Both the position numbers and the translations under genes were made by a program. DNA of 64,000 nt. Origin: Kalmusia sp. IMI 367209. Lineage: Eukaryota > Ascomycota > Dothideomycetes > Pleosporales > Didymosphaeriaceae. Where the stretch lies: NCBI GenBank assembly GCA_027946365.1, contig JAPEUQ010000016.1, forward strand, positions 1,033,133-1,097,132, in the 5' to 3' direction. This document shows positions 57,346-64,000 of this stretch, in pieces (position 1 is the first letter of the stretch; every line of letters begins with the position of its first letter). Below the pieces are notes generated by a model that worked only from the letters and a program-made list of their open reading frames with translations, ran no database searches and was not told the DNA's origin.

Positions 57346-59661
57346 ACCCTATAGGGGACGTCTAGAATAATAATAGCCTAAAGAGGAGATTAAAGTAATA
57401 TATTATAATATTATAATAGAAATATTAAAACATAATAAGGAACCAACTTAGTATTTATATGGCTGCGAACCAAAGAGGGTATCTACTCTAAGGATAATAA
57501 TAAAGATACCCACCCAACCGCCAAAGAAACTAAAGTAAAGCTATAGAAATACTAACTTAAGGAGCATAACGATCATAATAACAACTAGAAGGATATAGTG
57601 GTAAAGTGCAATTATTATAATAATAACCCTAAGGATATACTAAAGTAACATAAGGACGAGATAGACTAAGGATAAGATAAGGACGCAGTACCTCTAGTAT
57701 ACCCTTAATTTATAGATTTACCAGCGCCACCCTAAGGCGATCCATTAGACTAGACAAAATAACTATAATTTATAACTAAATACGTATAACCTCATCCATA
57801 CACTAGTTTATATCCTCATTAGTATGATACAGCTGCTAGGAGATATTATACATTTAACCCATAACGCCCTAGACGAAGTGGGCCATATTATAATTCTAAT
57901 TATTATAATTTTAAGCCAGTGTAATAGTAAGAGATGATATAGTTAGAGCGCCACTAGATGAACCATTAGTAGAAGGCGCGGAGCGGCCAGAATGGGGTGT
58001 ATAGATCTAGGGAAAATCTAGGGTTTAACTAGGAAGGGGATTACGTAAAGCCGCATCGAGGTAAGTATTATATTAATATAAATACTCATAAAACTTAGGT
58101 ATAAAAATGGGTAAAGTATTCTTAATAGATTATAAAGAATTAGTATTAATAGTACTACGTTTAATAATATAAACGTTATTATTACGTTAAAATAGGCATA
58201 CGTACTCTAACCACTATTAAAGAACGTAACGTAACTTCGAGAATTGGTATACGCCTCTAAATTATAATGGTAAGTGGCCTTAAAGATATAATAAGCCTTA
58301 TAAAACTTACCCTATAACGACTTATAACTGGAATCATTAGTATAATACCATGGCCTAGAAACGGAATACTTACTTAAACGTCCCAACGCGCTTTAAATGA
58401 TTAATATACTTAATATAAAGGTTACTAAATATAATATTAATAAGTTTCTCTTTAGAGCTGTCCCCTTATAGAATTAGTTTCTACGTAATACGACGCCGCT
58501 TCGTTAAACGGCCAGTAGATGGAGCGGATAGCATAGAGTACTAAAAAGAAGTAAGGATAAAATAGGGTGGGAGTAAAATAACTAAATTGAAGATAGGCTC
58601 CATCACTAGACTAGGGTGTTAAATAATCTTAAGTATAATCCTATAAATTCACTAGAAGATTTACTTTATGGGTATAACGCCTAAGATAGACTTTATAGCT
58701 ATAGAGACCTTATGCTGCTTCGTAGGTAACTTAGAACTGGACGGAGGCTTACCTTCCATAGAAATATAATTAAAGAGTTTATCTAGAGAGTTATTAGTAT
58801 TAAGCTCATAAGAGCGGAGTGGATGGATATAACGCCTAGACTAATTTAGATTATTATTCTTATTACCACCACCATAACCCTCAAGACCTATTAAAGTAAT
58901 ACTATTAATAAGCCCATTTAAATCACCTAAAGGGCGGGAAGAAATCATAGCGTTAGAGGCCTAAATATAAAGTAAAGCGGGACTAAAGAAAGTAAAAAGA
59001 CTAGTAAAAAGAGCCAAGAGATAGAATAGAAGAGGGAACTTTATGGTGTAGAGATAGAACCGACATGAGACGAAGTAGTTAAAGAAATAGATTAAAGAAG
59101 GTGAGGAACCAGAGAAAATATAAAAAGGGTACGGTGAGAAGAAGAGGGAGAAAGTTAATAGAGTGGAGGGGCGCCTCAATACCTTAAGTATGATATCATA
59201 ATAACTTAATTATTACCCATGGTGATAACGTGACGGATTACAACACACCTATAAAACGGAAGATACGTAAGGTAGATATATAATTATTTAGACAACGTTA
59301 TAAATAACTAAGAGAAGAGAGGAATATTATGATAAAACGAGACAATACACCATTATAATAATAAAAAGGATAAAAGATGTAATTAGATAGACAACGCTAT
59401 ATATACTAAGGTGAAGGTAAAGAACGCCGCAGTGAATAAGCTCATATACTAGTATGATAAAATAATAGTAAGAGACCCAGCCGGATAGACAATACTAAGT
59501 ATACTAAGGTAAAAAAATAAACGCCGCGGTGAACAAGCTCATATACCAGTATAAGGGAGTAATAAATACTACGAAAAGTAAATATTAAAGAAAGAGAAGG
59601 GATAATAGTAAGTGATTTAAGAATAATATTATATAATTTAAGAGAAGATAAGGATATATAA
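57346..59661 (+). other. Gypsy 3' internal region of unknown content
   Basis: 2.3 kb between the chromodomain and the 3' LTR, longer than the short untranslated leader usual for gypsy elements. It is strongly RIP-mutated but retains many codon-like stretches (for example RSRENLGFN near 58,005-58,030) and looks like a degraded additional ORF or a further nested piece. An A/G-rich tract (58,970-59,160) with GAGG runs and short direct repeats (GGTGAACAAGCTCATATACC-like at 59,430-59,460 and 59,528-59,545) is also present. Confidence 0.4.
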
Positions 59662-59814
59662 TAGGCTAGGGGGCTGCCCTAGCCTTAGTAAGGGATTAGT
59701 AAGGAGAGAACATCTACTTAAGTGGAGAACCTCTCCTTTTCCCCTTTTCTACCTCGGCTAGAATTCATACCTTTCAATTGGCACCTACAACATAATACTT
59801 CTAGGGCTAGCCCA
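59662..59814 (+). repeat. Gypsy 3' LTR
   Basis: About 153 bp, starting TAGGCTAGGGGGCTGCCC and ending GGGCTAGCCCA; it mirrors the 46,348 LTR over nearly its whole length and keeps C/G at several positions where the other copy has T/A. Confidence 0.8.
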
Positions 59815-62800
59815 TAATAGTATCTTAATTAAGCTATCTATAATCATTTTATTTAATAGAGTATATTTAATATTTATTTATTTTATAGAAACTTTCTATT
59901 AGAGCTAGTAATTATTTATATCTATATATTAGAACTTTATCTATAGCTAAGATATCTCTTTAGTTAATAGTTAAATGATTTGCTTATTATTATATTTAAT
60001 TATAATAGTTAATATTAGTAGTTTTATAGTATTTCTAAGTAATTATATAATAAATAGTACTTCTTTACTACTTAGAATAGAGCTAGAAGTTTAGCCTCTA
60101 TTATTAAGATGGTGACTATATCTTATTTATTTACTTTCTATATAATTAGTCTACTAAATAGTTTAATTATATATCCCAAGAGTTCTTTTTTAATCTAGGG
60201 TATTATCTACGAAAGAAGTATTATTTATAATCTCTAGACCTTCTCTATCCCCTAGTTAAAGAGCTTATAATCTTATTTATAATAGATATAAGAGAACTTA
60301 GTCTATTATATTATAATATTCTTCTCTAGGTTAATTAGAAATCTAGCTAGTTATAAGATTATAAAAGTGATATCTAGTCTTATAGTAACTACTATATATA
60401 AGAGAGACCTAATCTTTTATTAGTATAAATTAATCTCTACTAGACTAGTAAATTTTATCTATAGGAGAAGCTCTACTCTATTTATTAATATATTATATTT
60501 TATATTTATTTTATTCGCTAATCGACTAATCTTATCAATATATAAAACTTAAAATAGTTAAACTCTCTAATAGGATCTATTTTAAATAATTTTAATCCTT
60601 AGAAATTATTATAGGTCCTTATCTCCTATTAGGTATATTTCTTTATGCTTTTAAACTATTATTTTTATATCTATCTTTTTATCTTTATGGTAGGCTAGAA
60701 TAATATTATCTATATAGAAGAATATAAATATTTCTGTCTTTAATTATATAATAGGACTTATAAGATATAATTTTAAAACCTATACTTTATAAAAAAGATA
60801 TAAATTTACGCTACTATAATAGCGGTAATATTTATAGACTATATAGTATTTTATTAAGTTATAATATTATTTCTAGCTTAGTATATTTATATAGTATTCT
60901 TATATAAATATCACGGTTAATTTTTTATATATATAAAGATATTTATAATATTATATTAAGTAAATTCTAAATCTAGGTATGCTGTAATAATTATTAGTAT
61001 ATAGAAAGATCTCCTATTAGGATTATAGTATATATATCTTATAAGGTAATATTTCTACTAGTCTTCTTATACTATAAGTCGTGTCTTATATTTTTATAAT
61101 CTATGAAGCTTATTAACTTTATATATATATATCTATATATAGTTAAGTATCTAATATTCTATTAGCTTAATTTACTTTACTAGACTTCTATCTAGAAGTT
61201 TATTTCTAGTAACTACTTAGATATAATCTTAGCTTCTTTAAATAGTTTATAAAGTAGATAATTTTTCTAGTTTATTTCTTTAGGTTAGTAGTGTAGGTAG
61301 CTGGTTATAATAAGGCTTATTTTTCTTTAATAGGCTCTTTTTAGCTGCGTCTTATCTAGAGTATCTCTATTAAGCTTTTAAAGCCATCTACTTTAGTTCC
61401 TACTATAAAGATAGCTGCCTATAATTTTATCTTAGATAATCCTTATTATAGATTAAGGTATTACTCTAGGTTTTTTATATCTATTTAGTAAGGAATGCTA
61501 CTAGTAGAGATAGAGGATATAAAATAGTTCTCCCTAATCTTTCCCTTAACAGTATTCTAGTTATTTCTTTATTTCCAAGAATTTTTAATAGTAGTTTTAT
61601 CTTTATGGAATGGCTCCATTACTCTATAATCTAATAGTGTAGAGAGTTTAATTATTTTTATATATATAGTGATTTCCTCTAATATATTATATATAAGATT
61701 ATCTATTAGATCTTAGTTTTTTATTAAAGATAGTTTATCTGTTAAAAATAATATCTCTAGTATTAATTATCTTAACTAGTAATAGTAATTCAGATTTAAT
61801 AGATATTTAAGAATTAATATTTATATAGTATCTAATCTATTATTTCTTTAGATTCTAAGTGCATTAAAGTCTTAACTTCCTTAATATATATTATTAGTTA
61901 TAGTAAATACTTTATTTATATACTTTTAGATATGCTAGATTTAGTTTTCTTATAGATATATATACCGTTCTTAAATACTATTTATATAAAGAAGATTTTA
62001 TAGATTTTCTAGTTATTTATATAGTTTAGTATTCTATTATATAGATATACACTGACTTATAATTTTAGGCTATAGCTCTTTGGGTAGATTAATATCTAGT
62101 TATATAACATGAGACTCTCTTTATTTACCCTTTTAAGGTTTAGCCTCCATTTTATACTTAAGTATCTAGTATAGATGACTTAATAATTACTCCTTATATT
62201 ATTAACTATTATTAGACTTTTAATTTTATTATTATAATTTTATTATCTACTTAATGACTTTTTACGGTGATTTTATAATAATTTTTAAAAAATAGTAAAA
62301 TTTTATAGTGCTCTTAACTATTAATCTTACTAGTTAATAATTATAAAGTATAGATCCTATTAAAGCCAGAAAATCTATTAGTTATAAGTATTTATTTTTC
62401 TCCTTATTAAAGCTTTATGTTTATATATATAAAAGCATAATAGCTTTCTCAGGTTCTTTATTATTTATCTATTAAGTATATTAATCCATCTCTTTAGATT
62501 TGGCCTGTATATATATTTCTGATAGTTATGTCCTTAATTTATACCCTAAGCTTACTATACTAGATGTTGCCAGTAAAGAGTCTAGGATATCTAAGCCTCT
62601 ATACCATAAGGTAGTAGTGGCTTATTAAGACCTTTCTTTGTATTTTTAAGTTTATCTTATATGTATATTAAGTAGCCTCTTTATAGTAGATATAATATTT
62701 AATATCTATTTATAAATTTTTAAGTTCTCTAAGTATAGTTATCATTAGATTATTCTTAGAAGGTTTGTGGGTTTATATTAGTTATCCCACTATATTCCCT

Positions 62801-64000
62801 TTTATCTAAATATATAAAGATACTAGATTATAATATAGATTAGAATATATTACATTACAGAGCTAAATAGTTATTCCTATTTATATTTACTAGATATAGG
62901 GTTAATTCAAGTTATATTCTTAATTTCAACTTATATATTGCCTACCTAGATAAAATTTAGGTATAGTGACTAATAAGTTAATTATTTAATTAGAATTATT
63001 TATAATATAATATATTAATTTCTAAGTTAAGGATAAAGGAGCTTTATAATAGATTATTATAAAGTTAATTTAAATATAGCTAATATAAAGCTAGTATTAA
63101 TTAATATAATTTATTATCTTTATAATTACTCTTCTTAGACTTTAGTAATATATGGACGATTGTTTTATTACTAAGGTTTTAGCTTAAGGTTTGTCTCTAT
63201 CCTCTAATTAACCTTATAAACGTTAAATTATTTATATTTAAAATTTATAAGGTTATTAATTATCTTATTTAGAATCTACTATTTAGTACTTAGTCTAAAT
63301 TAACATAGAAGTAGTCCTTAATAACGTAATATTATTTATAACATAAATATCTTCTAGCTATTATATTAGACTTTTATTTTAAGTCCTTTTTAGTTAGTAT
63401 TATTTTTATTATTTAGATATTAATAATAGGGTCTTCCCTGATTCTTAGATGACGCTATTAATACAAGAGTATCTCTATTATAATTCTAGTTGGTTGCACT
63501 CACTAGTAAGAGTTAATCTACCTATTATATTACTAGCTATAAGGCATAGCCCTATTCTTTTCTAATCTAAGGGAGTGATTTTATATTATATACTTTTAAA
63601 AAACGTTTCATTATCTCTACCTATAGTTATCCTAGTAACGTATTAATATTATTTTTAAATATTATAGTCTAAATGTTTATAACCTATATTAGGATCTAGA
63701 ATCCATATATAGGATTAGTTATTTATAACGATCTTGCCTTAATTATATTAAATAATGTCTCATGATATCCCATATACTAAGCCATAGGATGGCTACAGTT
63801 AGCTAATATCACGTAACTATACTATAGAACTTATATATATCCTATGATATGATAATATAGAACTATAGAATCATAGAATAATATAACCTTAAGTGTAAGA
63901 ACTTCTAGTTTTTATATTTAACCTAAGTTAACCTAATAAGTTAGTAACTATCTTTACTCCTCTAACCTCTATCTACCTCTTTAACTATACTCTTGTCTAA

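Larger units (their letters stand above)
46348..59814 (+). mobile_element. Ty3/gypsy retrotransposon, RIP-destroyed, interrupted by a hAT transposon
   Basis: Two direct LTRs of about 150 bp (46,348-46,494 and 59,662-59,814) bound the element; without the 5,960 bp hAT insertion it is about 7.5 kb, a normal gypsy length. Between them, in order: gag with a coiled start near 46,560-46,730, a decayed zinc knuckle near 47,590-47,640, protease near 47,830-47,900, reverse transcriptase 48,530-49,190 (YLDNILIY box near 48,982), the hAT, then the RT/RNase H linker and RNase H (55,152-55,700), integrase (56,100-56,760) and a chromodomain-like end (57,190-57,345). All frames are full of stops. It sits inside the copia element just before its RNase H end. 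Confidence 0.85.
45908..64000 (-). mobile_element. Ty1/copia retrotransposon, RIP-destroyed, split by a gypsy insertion and cut by the window end
   Basis: Read on the minus strand, the right part (64,000-59,815) and left part (46,347-45,908) make one copia element. At about 60,671-60,730 the minus strand reads FIFFYIDNIILAYHKDKK, the reverse transcriptase YVDD box with the second Asp turned to Asn. At 59,815-59,870 it reads KMIIDSLIKIL, the decayed ADxLTK box that ends copia RNase H, and across the insertion it continues IDTTNKQVDQVPKLDKTYR at 46,345-46,290. The 3' LTR (45,908-46,168) starts TGTATTAGAT, ends GGACACA, and is preceded by a polypurine AAGGGG. The 5' LTR is not found and should lie beyond 64,000. 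Countless TAG/TAA codons from C-to-T change show strong RIP. Confidence 0.75.

Overview
The window is nuclear DNA of a filamentous ascomycete (Pezizomycotina). Evidence: short 41-83 nt GT-AG introns in almost every gene, a Zn2Cys6 regulator with a fungal transcription-factor domain, an asco-laccase with a C-terminal DSG(V) tail, a bZIP-DUF3425 protein, a PTH11/rhodopsin-type membrane protein, HET-type remnants, and a 20 kb AT-rich block whose retroelements are riddled with C-to-T/G-to-A changes typical of repeat-induced point mutation (RIP). A pleosporalean Dothideomycete (Pyrenophora-like) fits best; that is inference.

Layout. 1-2,050: a cut-off gene and a dead class C beta-lactamase-like hydrolase. 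2,333-12,376: a nitrogen-scavenging cluster of amidase, PuuE-type allantoinase, Zn2Cys6 regulator, 14-TM MFS transporter and NCS1 permease, with GATA-factor sites in the shared promoters. 12,588-14,410: secreted laccase. 16,517-17,195: small secreted protein. 21,097-22,372: PTH11-like membrane protein. 26,070-27,092: short-chain dehydrogenase. 27,742-28,783: bZIP-DUF3425 factor. 30,000-41,396: a surface-polysaccharide neighbourhood with a decayed propeller protein, a CBM18 polysaccharide deacetylase carrying two frameshifts, a processive GT2 polysaccharide synthase, and a UDP-HexNAc 6-dehydrogenase of the WecC/WbpA type. 42,981-43,812: broken HET gene at the edge of the AT-rich block. Long stretches at 14.4-16.5, 17.2-21.1, 22.4-26.0, 28.8-30.0 and 37.0-39.9 kb hold no gene I can support.

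43.8-64 kb is a nest of transposons. A minus-strand Ty1/copia element (left LTR 45,908-46,168; polymerase at 60-64 kb) is interrupted by a plus-strand Ty3/gypsy element (46,348-59,814, LTRs about 150 bp). That element is interrupted inside its reverse transcriptase/RNase H region by a 5,960 bp hAT DNA transposon (49,192-55,151). Both retroelements are destroyed by RIP; the hAT is much less mutated, so it is probably the youngest insertion.

The most striking object is inside the hAT. While its transposase and a second accessory ORF are broken by frameshifts and stops, it carries an intact, two-intron gene for a divergent histone H3 (54,239-54,782, 149 aa). The histone fold is well preserved but the N-terminal tail is rewritten. 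The introns of the histone gene and of the other two hAT genes share a TTATCAC motif. Histone cargo on a mobile element, the only intact reading frame in 20 kb of dead DNA, is the best candidate for an unusual system here. The second candidate is the GT2/dehydrogenase/deacetylase locus, which looks like a fungal exopolysaccharide pathway based on an N-acetylhexosaminuronic acid.
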